Of a stretch of DNA of 52,690 bases, positions 44,412 through 52,632 are shown one piece after another. Source of the stretch: Clostridiales bacterium. Its GTDB lineage: Bacteria; Bacillota; Clostridia; Lachnospirales; CAG-274. The stretch is taken from NCBI GenBank assembly GCA_021201395.1, contig JAJQFB010000021.1:1-52690 (forward strand), read 5' to 3'. The notes beneath the pieces are model-generated. The model was not told the origin of the DNA. It did no database searches and worked only from the letters and a program-made list of their open reading frames with translations. Position 1 is the stretch's first letter. Each line of letters begins with the position of its first letter. Made by a program: the position numbers and the translations under genes.

Positions 44412-44437
44412 GGGACTTAACAGGGGACTGATGACAA

Positions 44438-45532
44438 ATGAATATGACAGATGTTTTAACCTCTCTGTCTCAGGGCTTGGCCGAAAAGGGCTACAGCTTC
44501 ATAAGGACAAAAAAAGACGAAAATCTTATATCCGAAGAAACCTCAGAGCTTTGCTTTTTTAAGCCCTCGGGAGCCGTTATAAACTATGTAATAGTTGTAA
44601 ACGCCTTTAAAGAGCCGAATTATGAGGAAAGGCTTGGGCTTTTAAAGAAAAATATACTGAACAGGTTTAAATATAAGGCAAAAGCGGTCTTTTTGTGTAT
44701 CGCCGTCGGAGATGAAAATACGGCGGAATTTTCTCTGAAAGAGGGCTTTGACCCTCAGGCGGAGGTTATAACTGTCCGCTGGGTACTTGATATAAAAAAC
44801 GGCAATCTTATCTGCGGCAAAGACGCCCCCGACAAATTCGACGGCATAGAAAACATATTAAAAAACACCGAAAGCCCTAAGCCCAAAACAGTCTCCGGCA
44901 TATTCAGGACGGAAAAGCACAGAAGCGCCGAATTTAAAAAAACAAGGCGTGTTATAGTCACCTACGGCCTTATAGCCTTAAACATACTTATGTTTATCAT
45001 TTTAACTCTTGACGGAGGCAGCGAAAATACTGACACCCTTTTAAAATACGGTGCCATATATGCCCCCTATATAAAACAGGGGGAATATTACAGGCTTTTT
45101 TCCTATATGTTTCTTCACATAGGTATTCTCCATATTTTTTCAAATATGTTCGGCCTTTTTATTTTCGGAAGCCGCTGTGAAAAATATTATGGCTATATAA
45201 AATTCGGGGCTGTCTACTTTATTTCCGGCTTAGGCTGTTCCCTTTTAAGCTTCCTTTTTTCCGGGGACGCTGTTTCCGCAGGAGCTTCCGGGGCGGTTTT
45301 GGGAATAATGGGCTCCGCCCTTGCCTATACACTTATAAACAATATAAAAATGGACGGCTTAGACGCCTATGTCTATATAATTATATCTATGCTGAATATA
45401 GGCTTCGGCTTTGTTTATCCCGATGTGGATAACTGGGGGCATATAGGCGGCTTTGCAGCGGGCGTCCTTTTGGGAGCCGTAATCGGTTTGACAGACAAAA
45501 GAAGGTTTAAGAAAAATGCAGAAATTATATGA
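44438..45532 (+). CDS. Rhomboid-family intramembrane serine protease
   Basis: Cuts membrane proteins within the bilayer. Residues 1-165 form a soluble domain of alternating beta and helix with no catalytic motif known to me. Then come about six or seven spans. Rhomboid marks: H-I-G-I-L-H-I-F-S-N-M-F-G near 222-234, the nucleophile in G-A-S-G-A-V-L-G near 283, and the catalytic His in N-W-G-H-I-G-G-F-A-A-G near 337. The fused N-terminal domain is common in Clostridia. Its end overlaps the next gene by 17 bases. Confidence 0.92.
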   Translation: MNMTDVLTSLSQGLAEKGYSFIRTKKDENLISEETSELCFFKPSGAVINYVIVVNAFKEPNYEERLGLLKKNILNRFKYKAKAVFLCIAVGDENTAEFSLKEGFDPQAEVITVRWVLDIKNGNLICGKDAPDKFDGIENILKNTESPKPKTVSGIFRTEKHRSAEFKKTRRVIVTYGLIALNILMFIILTLDGGSENTDTLLKYGAIYAPYIKQGEYYRLFSYMFLHIGILHIFSNMFGLFIFGSRCEKYYGYIKFGAVYFISGLGCSLLSFLFSGDAVSAGASGAVLGIMGSALAYTLINNIKMDGLDAYVYIIISMLNIGFGFVYPDVDNWGHIGGFAAGVLLGAVIGLTDKRRFKKNAEII

Positions 45533-46088
45533 TGAAATGCGAGAAAAAGCCGGGGAAGCCTTTCCCGGCAGGAAATTTATAGGCGGAGAGGGAAACCTTA
45601 AACCGAGACTTGTTCTTGTAGGGGAAGCCCCGGGAGGAGAAGAGGAAAAGCAGGGACGGCCTTTCGTAGGAAAGGCAGGCAAAAACCTAAGCGAATTTCT
45701 CGAAATTTTAGGGCTTCAAAGGGAAAGTATATACATCACCAATGTTGTAAAGCTGAGACCCGTAAAAATAAGCCCAAAAACCGGCAGGGCTTCAAACCGC
45801 CCTCCCAATAAAGCCGAGGTTGAATTTTTTACCCCCTATCTTTACAGGGAGCTTGAGATCTTAAGGCCTGAGTATGCGGTTACACTGGGCAATTTCGCCT
45901 TAAGAGCTGTTAAAAAAGACAAAAAGGCTGTTATGGGAGAGCTTCACGGCAGGAGCCTTGACCAAAGCGGCTTCACACTCTTCCCCCTCTATCACCCGGC
46001 CTCGATAATTTACAACAGGGCTCTTAAGGATACATATATAAAGGATATAGAAATTTTAAAGGAAATTTTACAGGAAAAGGGGTATTGA
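45516..46088 (+). CDS. Uracil-DNA glycosylase, family 4-like without iron-sulfur cysteines
   Basis: Removes uracil from DNA. The 190-residue protein has motif 1 G-E-A-P-G-G-E-E-E with G-R-P-F-V-G-K-A-G-K-N-L, the I-Y-I-T-N-V-V-K block and a C-terminal P-L-Y-H-P-A-S motif. Family 4 enzymes bind a 4Fe-4S cluster by four cysteines (N-terminal C-x-x-C, K-C-R-P, C-x-P-Y-L). This protein has no cysteine at all: K-L-R-P and F-T-P-Y-L replace two of the sites. So it is a cluster-free variant. ATG overlaps the rhomboid gene, pointing to coupled translation. Confidence 0.87.
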   Translation: MQKLYDEMREKAGEAFPGRKFIGGEGNLKPRLVLVGEAPGGEEEKQGRPFVGKAGKNLSEFLEILGLQRESIYITNVVKLRPVKISPKTGRASNRPPNKAEVEFFTPYLYRELEILRPEYAVTLGNFALRAVKKDKKAVMGELHGRSLDQSGFTLFPLYHPASIIYNRALKDTYIKDIEILKEILQEKGY

Positions 46089-46091
46089 TGT

Positions 46092-47021
46092 ATGGAAAAA
46101 ATTGTAAATAAATTAATGGAAAGCTATAACAAGTGCGGCGTTACTGCCAAAATAGACACAAACCTCCAGCCCAACAGGGCAATAATCGTAGACATTATAG
46201 GAACCCTTCAAAAGCTTGTTTTCCCCGGTTTTTTTGAACAGAAAAAGCTCAGACGTGACTCCGTAAAGTATTATATAGGGGAGCTTTTAGAGGAGGTTAA
46301 GTATAATCTGGAAAAGCAGATGAAAAGGGCTTTTATATGCACCGACGAAAAGGAAAGGGAGGACGAAGAGCTTGACAGGCTTGTGGACGAAATAAGCGGC
46401 AAATTTTTTGAGAAACTTCCCAAAATAAGAGACCTTTTGGAGCTTGACGTATACGCCGCCTACACAGGAGACCCGGCGGCCTACAGCCTGGACGAAATTA
46501 TATATTCCTACCCCGGCCTCTATGCTATTATGGTGGCAAGAATCGCCCACGAGCTTTTTCTTTTGAACGTGCCCCTTATCCCCAGAATAATGACGGAGTA
46601 TGCCCACAGCATAACCGGCATAGACATTCACCCCGGCGCCACAATAGGCAAACACTTCTTCATAGACCACGGCACGGGCATAGTTATAGGCGAAACCACA
46701 ATAATAGGCGACCACGTAAAAATTTATCAGGGTGTAACCTTAGGCGGCCTTTCCACCTCCGGCGGCCAAAGCCTTAAGGGCGTACGCCGTCACCCCACAA
46801 TAGAAGACAACGTAACCATATATTCGGGAGCCTCTATCTTAGGGGGCGAAACCGTCATAGGCGAAGGCAGCGTCATAGGGGGCAACGCCTTTATAGTGGC
46901 CTCCGTCAAGCCCAACACAAGGGTAACAATCAAAAACCCGGAACTGAGGTATCAAAACCTTGACAATTCCGTCCAAACGGAAGAGCTTGAACAAGACGAG
47001 GCTTGGTTTTACGTTATATAG
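46092..47021 (+). CDS. Serine O-acetyltransferase (EpsC/SrpH type)
   Basis: Makes O-acetylserine from serine and acetyl-CoA, the first step of cysteine synthesis. The 309-residue protein is of the longer EpsC type. A helical N-terminal half has [16 protein letters not shown] near 160. A left-handed beta-helix of hexapeptide repeats follows, including [24 protein letters not shown] and [10 protein letters not shown]. The catalytic His/Asp residues of CysE are in these motifs. AAAAGGGG precedes the ATG. Last gene of the operon; a terminator follows. Confidence 0.93.
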   Translation: MEKIVNKLMESYNKCGVTAKIDTNLQPNRAIIVDIIGTLQKLVFPGFFEQKKLRRDSVKYYIGELLEEVKYNLEKQMKRAFICTDEKEREDEELDRLVDEISGKFFEKLPKIRDLLELDVYAAYTGDPAAYSLDEIIYSYPGLYAIMVARIAHELFLLNVPLIPRIMTEYAHSITGIDIHPGATIGKHFFIDHGTGIVIGETTIIGDHVKIYQGVTLGGLSTSGGQSLKGVRRHPTIEDNVTIYSGASILGGETVIGEGSVIGGNAFIVASVKPNTRVTIKNPELRYQNLDNSVQTEELEQDEAWFYVI

Positions 47022-47076
47022 TTATACAGCGCATAAATTTCAAAATCCGATATATATATTATAAAAATTCAAAGTA

Positions 47077-47115
47077 AAAACGATAGTCCGTAAATAACCG
47101 TCTATCGTTTTTTAT
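47077..47115 (+). terminator. Rho-independent terminator after the serine acetyltransferase gene
   Basis: AACGATAG (47079-47086) pairs with CTATCGTT (47102-47109), followed by TTTTTATTT. It ends the efp-side operon and faces the minus-strand tRNA transcript. Confidence 0.75.
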
Positions 47116-47207
47116 TTGGTTTACACTGTTTTTAATGTAATTTGTATAATTTTTTTTGCCGGTAATTTTCTCGGCAATTCCCGATTTGAGAGCATAAATC
47201 CTCTGCA

Positions 47208-47244
47208 ACAAAAAAACAGCCTATAACGCTGTGTATAAGCTGTT
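47208..47244 (-). terminator. Rho-independent terminator of the tRNA operon
   Basis: Minus strand: AACAGCTTATA pairs with TATAGGCTGTT (11 bp, one G-T) around an eight-base loop, followed by seven T. It lies seven bases after the tRNA-Cys 3' end. Confidence 0.85.
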
Positions 47245-47250
47245 CTGTTA

Positions 47251-47322
47251 AGGCGCCATCCGGATTTGAACCGGAGATCAGGGAGTTGCAGTCCCTTGCC
47301 TTAGCCACTTGGCTATAGCGCC
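47251..47322 (-). tRNA. tRNA-Cys (GCA)
   Basis: Full cloverleaf on the minus strand. The acceptor stem is GGCGCTA with TGGCGCC, and the discriminator is U, as expected for cysteine tRNA. The anticodon loop is CTGCAAC within stem AGGGA/TCCCT, and the T-loop is GGTTCAAATCC. The 3' CCA is not encoded. Confidence 0.95.
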
Positions 47323-47434
47323 GCAATAAGTACCTTAAAAGTTATTGCCGCAAATTAATTTACAGCATTTATAAGCCCTATTCATAAAATACATATAAGT
47401 TACTTATTGTTTTATAAGCATCTTATATGTTTAA

Positions 47435-47506
47435 TGACCCGTACGGGAATCGAACCCATGTTTCAGCCGTGAGAGGGCCGCGTCTTAACCGCTTGACCAA
47501 CGGGCC
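47435..47506 (-). tRNA. tRNA-Glu (CTC)
   Basis: Full cloverleaf on the minus strand. The acceptor stem is GGCCCGT with ACGGGTC, discriminator A. The anticodon loop is CTCTCAC within CGGCC/GGCTG, reading GAG codons, and the T-loop is GGTTCGATTCC. No encoded CCA. It precedes tRNA-Cys in one transcript. Confidence 0.95.
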
Positions 47507-47546
47507 GCAATAAAAACAATAAAGCTCTTTTTTCCGGCACTTGTTT

Positions 47547-47575
47547 ATATTACCACACATTTGAGCAAATGTCAA
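47547..47575 (-). promoter_or_regulatory. Sigma-A promoter of the tRNA-Glu/tRNA-Cys operon
   Basis: Minus strand: TTGACA (47570-47575), 17-base spacer and TAATAT (47547-47552). Transcription would start about 35 bases before tRNA-Glu. Confidence 0.75.
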
Positions 47576-47696
47576 TAAGCAATTTTATTTTTTTACATTT
47601 CTTAAAAATAGCATAAAAGTCAGTTTGGGTAAATTAAGGGAGCCGCCTGTATAAATTGAAAACATTGATTCAGCGTCAGCCCCCCCCTCTTTTAAT

Positions 47697-47900
47697 TTAA
47701 AGCTTTTCTACGGAGAAATATATTTCCGTTTCCCATTCACTTACAGGCAGGTTGTCCGTGTGAGATTTTGTGTAAATTTCATAGGGTAGAGATATTATTT
47801 TAAATGATTTTTTACAAAGCTCAGTAAACAGACGAAAATTCGGTTTGCCAAATTGAAAAAATTCATCAATTCCGGTCGTTACAGACTGACCTGCCTTTGA
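47697..47900 (-). pseudogene. C-terminal gene remnant (possibly GyrI-like effector-binding domain)
   Basis: An open stretch of 67 codons on the minus strand with protein-like composition, ending L-P-V-S-E-W-E-T-E-I-Y-F-S-V-E-K-L-stop. No ATG, GTG or TTG precedes it in frame; a TAA lies directly upstream. So it looks like the tail of a decayed gene. The W-x-T-E-I-Y ending recalls GyrI-like small-molecule-binding domains at the ends of AraC/MerR regulators, but the match is weak. Eight C at 47680-47687 lie ten bases beyond its stop. The rest of the 47507-47947 gap is AT-rich and empty apart from the tRNA promoter. Confidence 0.45.
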
Positions 47901-47947
47901 TTAGCCGAGCTTTGTATACAGTCATTTAATTTTATGCAAAAGCTTTG

Positions 47948-48478
47948 CTACTGCCTGTAGACCATATAGGTATTAAGTGCCTCCAAATAATCCAAAAGGC
48001 CGCCCCGACAGCTTATCTCCAAATGCTCCTTAAATTCACCGTAGGGTACGGACTTTCTTCCCCCCTTGTCCTTAAGCTCCCAAAAGGGCAGAAAATCCTC
48101 CATAGGCAGGTAAAAATATTTGTCCTTTTCTCTGAAATAGACAAGAAAAAAAGCTATTCCCCCCTGCTTTTGGAAATCTTTCATAAATTTAACCTGATGT
48201 TCGTGTATATTGTGAAAGGGCAGATTTAAAACCTGTGTTTCTTTAGCGTCAAAACAAACGGGAATACCCTGAACAACCCCTATGTAGTCAACTGTAGACT
48301 GTTTTTCAAAATAAGCAAGAGTAATCCTGCTGTTGTCGCTGTCTATTTTAACGGGAGTAATAGGCGTGGGTATCTTCTGAATAACCCCAAGCCCTCTCGC
48401 TCTGTATTCCTCGTTTGTATAATTTACAAGCTCTTCAAGGCCTGCACCTCTTAAGCCCCTTGAATTCCAATATCCCAT
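47948..48478 (-). CDS. recU: Holliday junction resolvase RecU
   Basis: Cuts four-way junctions in recombination and chromosome segregation in Firmicutes. The 176-residue protein has the RecU pattern in order: N-S-R-G-L-R-G-A-G-L-E near the start, I-Q-K-I-P-T-P near 37, and the nuclease core S-T-V-D-Y-I-G-V and F-D-A-K-E-T (metal-binding Asp/Glu, catalytic Lys) near 65-80. N-I-H-E-H-Q and the closing Y-L-E-A-L follow. In Bacillus recU is paired with ponA; here it neighbours ftsZ copy 2. Confidence 0.92.
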   Translation of the reverse strand: MGYWNSRGLRGAGLEELVNYTNEEYRARGLGVIQKIPTPITPVKIDSDNSRITLAYFEKQSTVDYIGVVQGIPVCFDAKETQVLNLPFHNIHEHQVKFMKDFQKQGGIAFFLVYFREKDKYFYLPMEDFLPFWELKDKGGRKSVPYGEFKEHLEISCRGGLLDYLEALNTYMVYRQ

Positions 48479-48534
48479 ATTTAAATCACAATCCTTAACA
48501 TTTATTGCTTTCCGTATTTATGTAACAGTATATT

Positions 48535-48565
48535 TAAAAACCCCGTACCAACTTCCATACGGGGC
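48535..48565 (-). terminator. Rho-independent terminator after ftsZ copy 2
   Basis: CCCCGTA (48541-48547) pairs with TACGGGG (48558-48564) around a ten-base loop, followed on the minus strand by TTTTTAAA. Confidence 0.85.
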
Positions 48566-48580
48566 TTTAAAATTATCATT

Positions 48581-49756
48581 TTATCGTCTTTGTCTTAAAA
48601 ATGAAGGTATGTTTATTTCCGAATTTTTAAATCTTGCCGGATCTGACTGCGCATATTCTCTTTCATTGTCGGAAACGGCAGGTCTACGCTCAGGTTCGGG
48701 TGTATATGCGGGAACAGGCTGCTGCTGAGGTGCGGCTGCTTCTGTTTTCTCCGTTCTCGGACGGAAAATATCGGCATCGGCTCCCGAGCTTTGATTTTGG
48801 GGATTAAGTCCGGTAACAACAAGGGTCACCACAACCTCGCCGTTTAAGTCGTTGTTTACAGACGTACCGAAAATAATTTCCGCATCGGGATCAACCGCTT
48901 CTTCAACGGGAATCATAGCCTCATTGACTTCGTGAAGGCTTAAATTTTCGTCCCCTGCAATATTTACAAGCACAAACCTTGCCCCTGTAATAGAGGTTTC
49001 GAGAAGCGGAGAATTTATAGCCTCAAGCATAGCCGCCGAAGCCGTTTCGGCCCTGCCTATACCCATATGGGCAATGCCCTTGTCGCTCATAATTGTTTTG
49101 ACATCAGCAAAGTCAACGTTAATAACGCCTGTATTTGAAATAAGGTCGGAAATTCCGAAAACACCCTGCATCAAAACCTCATCGGCCATCTTAAAGGCGT
49201 CGTTAAGGGTTGTGTTCTTGTCGGAAACTCCTAAAAGATTCTCGTTGGGAATAACAATAAGAGTATCTACTATATCCTTTATGCTGTTAATGCCTTCAAC
49301 GGCAAACCTTGCTCTTTTCTTTCCCTCAAAGGCAAAGGGCTTTGTAACAACTCCAACCGTAAGGGCGCCCTTGCTTTTTGCCAAATCCGCAATAAGGGGA
49401 GCGGCGCCTGTGCCCGTTCCTCCGCCCATACCAGCTGTAATAAAGACCATATCAGCCCCGTCGATAACCTGAGCAATTTCGTCTTTGCTTTCTTTAGCCG
49501 CGTCATAGCCAACCGCCGGTCTGCCTCCGCAGCCCAAACCTCTGGTTACTCTCTGGCCTATGGCTATTTTGGTGGGAGCTTTGTTCTGCTCCAATGCCAT
49601 AGCGTCTGTATTTATGGCTATATACTCAACACCGCCCACACCGCTTTCTATCATACGGTTTACGGCGTTTCCTCCGGCGCCTCCGACCCCGGCGACCAAA
49701 ATACTGGCAGGGTTTTCACCGCCTTCAAATATATTATCATCAACATATAAACTCAA
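48581..49756 (-). CDS. ftsZ: Cell division protein FtsZ, copy 2 (canonical C-terminal peptide)
   Basis: A second complete FtsZ, 391 residues from the preferred start. GTPase marks: [13 protein letters not shown] near 20, I-N-T-D, G-G-G-T-G-T-G near 108, and T7-loop N-V-D-F-A-D. After a Gln/Pro/Glu-rich linker it ends I-N-I-P-S-F-L-R-Q-R-R, the conserved peptide that contacts FtsA, SepF, EzrA and others. The start is TTG at 49756, eight bases after GGAGG; the GTG at 49765 overlaps that site. It stands alone, between recU and the sirtuin operon, with its own terminator. It could be the main ring former, with the ftsQ-linked copy modified, or the reverse. Confidence 0.95.
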   Translation of the reverse strand: MSLYVDDNIFEGGENPASILVAGVGGAGGNAVNRMIESGVGGVEYIAINTDAMALEQNKAPTKIAIGQRVTRGLGCGGRPAVGYDAAKESKDEIAQVIDGADMVFITAGMGGGTGTGAAPLIADLAKSKGALTVGVVTKPFAFEGKKRARFAVEGINSIKDIVDTLIVIPNENLLGVSDKNTTLNDAFKMADEVLMQGVFGISDLISNTGVINVDFADVKTIMSDKGIAHMGIGRAETASAAMLEAINSPLLETSITGARFVLVNIAGDENLSLHEVNEAMIPVEEAVDPDAEIIFGTSVNNDLNGEVVVTLVVTGLNPQNQSSGADADIFRPRTEKTEAAAPQQQPVPAYTPEPERRPAVSDNEREYAQSDPARFKNSEINIPSFLRQRR

Positions 49757-49955
49757 TTTCCGCACCTCCCAAAGCGCTTGTATACAAATAAATAAACATT
49801 TTATATTTTATCATTCTAAACCATAATAATCGGATTTTATTTTATCAGACAAATTAATATCTGTCAAGCCTTGTCCGGTTTAAAAATAATTTATAGCACA
49901 TATCCATAAACAGGCGGCAGCTTTATTATACAAATTTCACAAACACTACAGCTCC

Positions 49956-50690
49956 CTAACATCTGTCCAAAACAGCTTCTTTCAAAACTTCGCCTATAGC
50001 GTCGTGTATAACGAGGTCGGCGTTTCTGTCATAGGCGGTTGTACTCTTGTTTATAAGCACGAGCTTATTTCCCCTGTAATAATTTACAAGGCTTGCGGCA
50101 GGGTAAACCACCAGAGAGGTTCCCCCTACAATAAGTACGTCGGCTCTCGAGATATATTTAATGGCACTGCTCCATACATACTCGTTAAGCCCCTCCTCAT
50201 AAAGAACAACATCGGGCTTTATAATTCCTCCGCAGCTGCACTTAGGCACTTCCCCCTCTATTTTAAGCAAATCCTTAAGGGAATAATACTTTCCGCACTT
50301 CATACAGTTGTTCCTGTAAACGGAGCCGTGAAGCTCAAATACGTTCTTGCTCCCTGCCATCTGGTGGAGATTATCTATATTCTGTGTCGCTATAGCCTTA
50401 AGCTTGCCCATCTGCTCTAATTTGGCAAGAGCCTTGTGGGCATTGTTGGGCTGTGCCTCGGTGCAAATTAAATTTTCCTTGTAATATTTGTAAAAAAGTT
50501 CCGGTTTTCTCATAAAAAGACTGTGGCTTAAAAGCGTTTCGGGAGAATAGCCGTATTTTTTCTTTGCGGAATAAAGCCCCGACTCGCTTCTGAAATCGGG
50601 TATTCCGCTTTCCGTGGAAACTCCGGCTCCGCCCAAAAACACAATATTGTCACTGCCGTCTAAAATTTTTTTAAGCTCATCGTATGCCAT
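49956..50690 (-). CDS. NAD-dependent protein deacylase (sirtuin)
   Basis: Removes acyl groups from lysines, using NAD+. The 244-residue protein has G-G-A-G-V-S-T-E-S-G-I-P-D-F-R-S near 20, T-Q-N-I-D-N-L-H-Q near 103, and the catalytic His in E-L-H-G-S near 120. Zinc is bound by C-M-K-C ... C-S-C (near 128-152). V-G-G-T-S-L-V-V-Y-P-A and L-I-N-K-S follow. GAGGAG precedes the ATG. Last gene of an lrp-aminotransferase-sirtuin operon, 16 bases after the aminotransferase stop. Confidence 0.95.
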   Translation of the reverse strand: MAYDELKKILDGSDNIVFLGGAGVSTESGIPDFRSESGLYSAKKKYGYSPETLLSHSLFMRKPELFYKYYKENLICTEAQPNNAHKALAKLEQMGKLKAIATQNIDNLHQMAGSKNVFELHGSVYRNNCMKCGKYYSLKDLLKIEGEVPKCSCGGIIKPDVVLYEEGLNEYVWSSAIKYISRADVLIVGGTSLVVYPAASLVNYYRGNKLVLINKSTTAYDRNADLVIHDAIGEVLKEAVLDRC

Positions 50691-50706
50691 ATTCTCAGCT
50701 CCTCTC

Positions 50707-51870
50707 TCAGTCTTTAAGCTTGTTTATAAATTTCTCTATTCTTTTAAGCGCCGTCTTTATTTCCCCTATGGAATATGCGTAGGAACAGCGTATAAAGCCC
50801 TCGCCGCTTTCTCCGAAAGCCGTTCCGGGAACAACAGCCACCTTTTCCTCGAAAAGAAGCCTCTCCGCAAACTCATCGCTTGAAAGACCCGCAGACTTTA
50901 TACAGGGAAAGAGATAGAATGCCCCCAAAGCCTCGAAGCAGTCAAGACCCATATCCAAAAAGCCTTTCCTCATAACCCTGCGTCTGCCGTTATATTCTTT
51001 CCTTATTTTAGCCACAGCCTCGTCACAGCTTTTAAGAGCTTCCACTCCTGCGTACTGGCTCACCGTTGGAGCGCACATAATTATGTACTGGTGAATTTTG
51101 GTCATAGCGTCTATAATATCCTTAGGCCCTGCGGCATAGCCCAGCCTCCAGCCCGTCATAGCGTAGGCCTTTGAAAAGCCGTTAAGCACAACTGTCTTAT
51201 CTCTCATACTCTCAAAAGAAGCTATTGAAACGTGAGGTTCTTCCGAATAGGTAAGCTCCGAGTATATTTCATCGCTTATAACCACAATATCACGGTATTT
51301 CAGAACCTTTTCTATATCTGCAAGGTCGCTCTTTTCCATAATGGCCCCTGTGGGGTTATTGGGATAAGGAAGTATAAGAGCCTTTGTTTTAGGCGTTATT
51401 TTCTCCAAAAGCTCCTGAGGGGTAAGCCTGAAATTATTTTCGGCCTTTGTCTCTATAACAACGGGAACACCCCCTGCCATAATTATACAGGGCTTATATG
51501 AAACATAAGAGGGTTCCGCAACCATAACCTCTTCGCCGGGGTTTATAACGGCTCTTAAAGCCACGTCTATACCCTCGCTTGCCCCTACGGTTACCAAAAC
51601 CTCATCTTTAGGGCTGTATTTTACCCCTATCTTCTTATTTAAATATTTGCTTATTTCCTCCCTCAGCTCCATAAGGCCTGCATTGGAAGTATAGACCGTC
51701 CTCTTTTTTTCAAGGGTGTAAATACCTCTTTCCTTAACAGCCCAGGGAGTTTCAAAATCCGGCTCCCCTACGCCCAAGGAAATAACTCCCTCTATTTCGT
51801 TAGCAACGTCAAAAAACTTTCTTATGCCCGAACGGGGCATTTTTTCTATATGTTCGGCAATATATGTCAT
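50707..51870 (-). CDS. Pyridoxal phosphate-dependent class I/II aminotransferase
   Basis: A 387-residue fold-type I aminotransferase close to aspartate/PatA-type enzymes. Marks: L-G-V-G-E-P-D-F near 33, Y-P-N-N-P-T-G near 170, the PLP lysine in N-G-F-S-K-A-Y-A-M-T-G-W-R near 236, and the C-terminal Arg in F-I-R-C-S-Y-A near 363 that binds the substrate carboxylate. Its ATG overlaps the lrp stop (ATGA). An Lrp-family regulator directly upstream is common for such genes. Substrate cannot be fixed from sequence. Confidence 0.92.
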   Translation of the reverse strand: MTYIAEHIEKMPRSGIRKFFDVANEIEGVISLGVGEPDFETPWAVKERGIYTLEKKRTVYTSNAGLMELREEISKYLNKKIGVKYSPKDEVLVTVGASEGIDVALRAVINPGEEVMVAEPSYVSYKPCIIMAGGVPVVIETKAENNFRLTPQELLEKITPKTKALILPYPNNPTGAIMEKSDLADIEKVLKYRDIVVISDEIYSELTYSEEPHVSIASFESMRDKTVVLNGFSKAYAMTGWRLGYAAGPKDIIDAMTKIHQYIIMCAPTVSQYAGVEALKSCDEAVAKIRKEYNGRRRVMRKGFLDMGLDCFEALGAFYLFPCIKSAGLSSDEFAERLLFEEKVAVVPGTAFGESGEGFIRCSYAYSIGEIKTALKRIEKFINKLKD

Positions 51871-52352
51871 GGTGAAACAATCATCCTTTCGTCAACCGAG
51901 GTGTCCTTTTCCATAACTATGCCGTAGTCCTTATATTTTTTAAGCACAAAATGGGTAGCCGTACTTGTTACGGAATCCAAGGTTGACAGCTTAGAAGATA
52001 TAAAGTGTGAAATCTCCTTTATATTCCTCCCCTCCATAAGCACCATAAAATCATAAGCTCCGGACATCAGATAAACAGACTTAACCTCGTCAAATTTATA
52101 TATTCTTTCCGCAATTTCCTCAAAGCCCGAATCTCTCTGGGGCGTTACCTTAACCTCTATCATTGCGCTTACAAATTCCCTCTCTGTTTTATCCCAGTCC
52201 GCAAGGATAGTATAGCCGCAAATGATACCTTCTTTTTCCATCTTGTCTATGCAGGCCGCGGCCTCCGCTTCGGGCTTTCCCAGCATAACCGCTATGTCCT
52301 CCGCCTTCGCTCGGCTGTCCTTCTCCAAAATATCCAAAATGTCTCTTTCCAT
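51867..52352 (-). CDS. Lrp/AsnC-family transcriptional regulator
   Basis: A 161-residue amino-acid-responsive regulator. N-terminal helix-turn-helix (about 3-50): D-I-L-D-I-L-E-K-D-S-R-A-K-A-E-D-I-A then C-I-D-K-M-E-K-E-G-I-I. The RAM ligand/oligomer domain follows (about 62-140), with V-S-A-M-I-E-V-K-V and V-Y-L-M-S-G-A-Y-D-F-M-V near 95-105. The HTH is a little diverged, with A-A-A-C-I-D where S-x-x-T/V-x-x-R is usual. GGAGG precedes the ATG. It overlaps the aminotransferase it probably controls. Confidence 0.92.
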   Translation of the reverse strand: MERDILDILEKDSRAKAEDIAVMLGKPEAEAAACIDKMEKEGIICGYTILADWDKTEREFVSAMIEVKVTPQRDSGFEEIAERIYKFDEVKSVYLMSGAYDFMVLMEGRNIKEISHFISSKLSTLDSVTSTATHFVLKKYKDYGIVMEKDTSVDERMIVSP

Positions 52353-52484
52353 TTGCCAAAACCTCCATCCTTTTTAAAAAATAAAAAAACGATACCATAA
52401 AGTAATCTTACATACCTAAAATTTTACCACATAATCATCGGTTTTACAACAGCTAATTAAAATAAATTTTCAAGTAAATTTATT

Positions 52485-52632
52485 AGCCGGATTTTGTTTC
52501 GGGGCTTCTGTGAACGACTGAGTGTTCTGAGGAAGTCCCGGAACAAAATCCGGCTGAACGCCAAATGATGAGCAAAAATTGAGCCGCAGAGCGGCGCCGA
52601 CTGTGCAGCAGCCGCTTTGCGAATTATTTGGC
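52485..52632. repeat. Strongly structured dyad-rich intergenic element
   Basis: A 19-base inverted repeat (52485-52503 with 52537-52555, one mismatch) encloses a 33-base loop that has its own short stems (CTTC/GAAG, GAAC/GTTC). A second fold follows: GCCAAAT/ATTTGGC (52560-52566 with 52626-52632), holding GCCGC/GCGGC at 52583-52595 and AGCGGC/GCCGCT alternatives. No T-run, so not a simple terminator. The 52353-52690 gap has no gene otherwise. Likely a dispersed palindromic repeat or a structured RNA. Confidence 0.55.

Noticed and set aside
47132..47326. Minus-strand 64-codon open frame
   Set aside because: It overlaps tRNA-Cys and its terminator; an artefact of the tRNA sequence.
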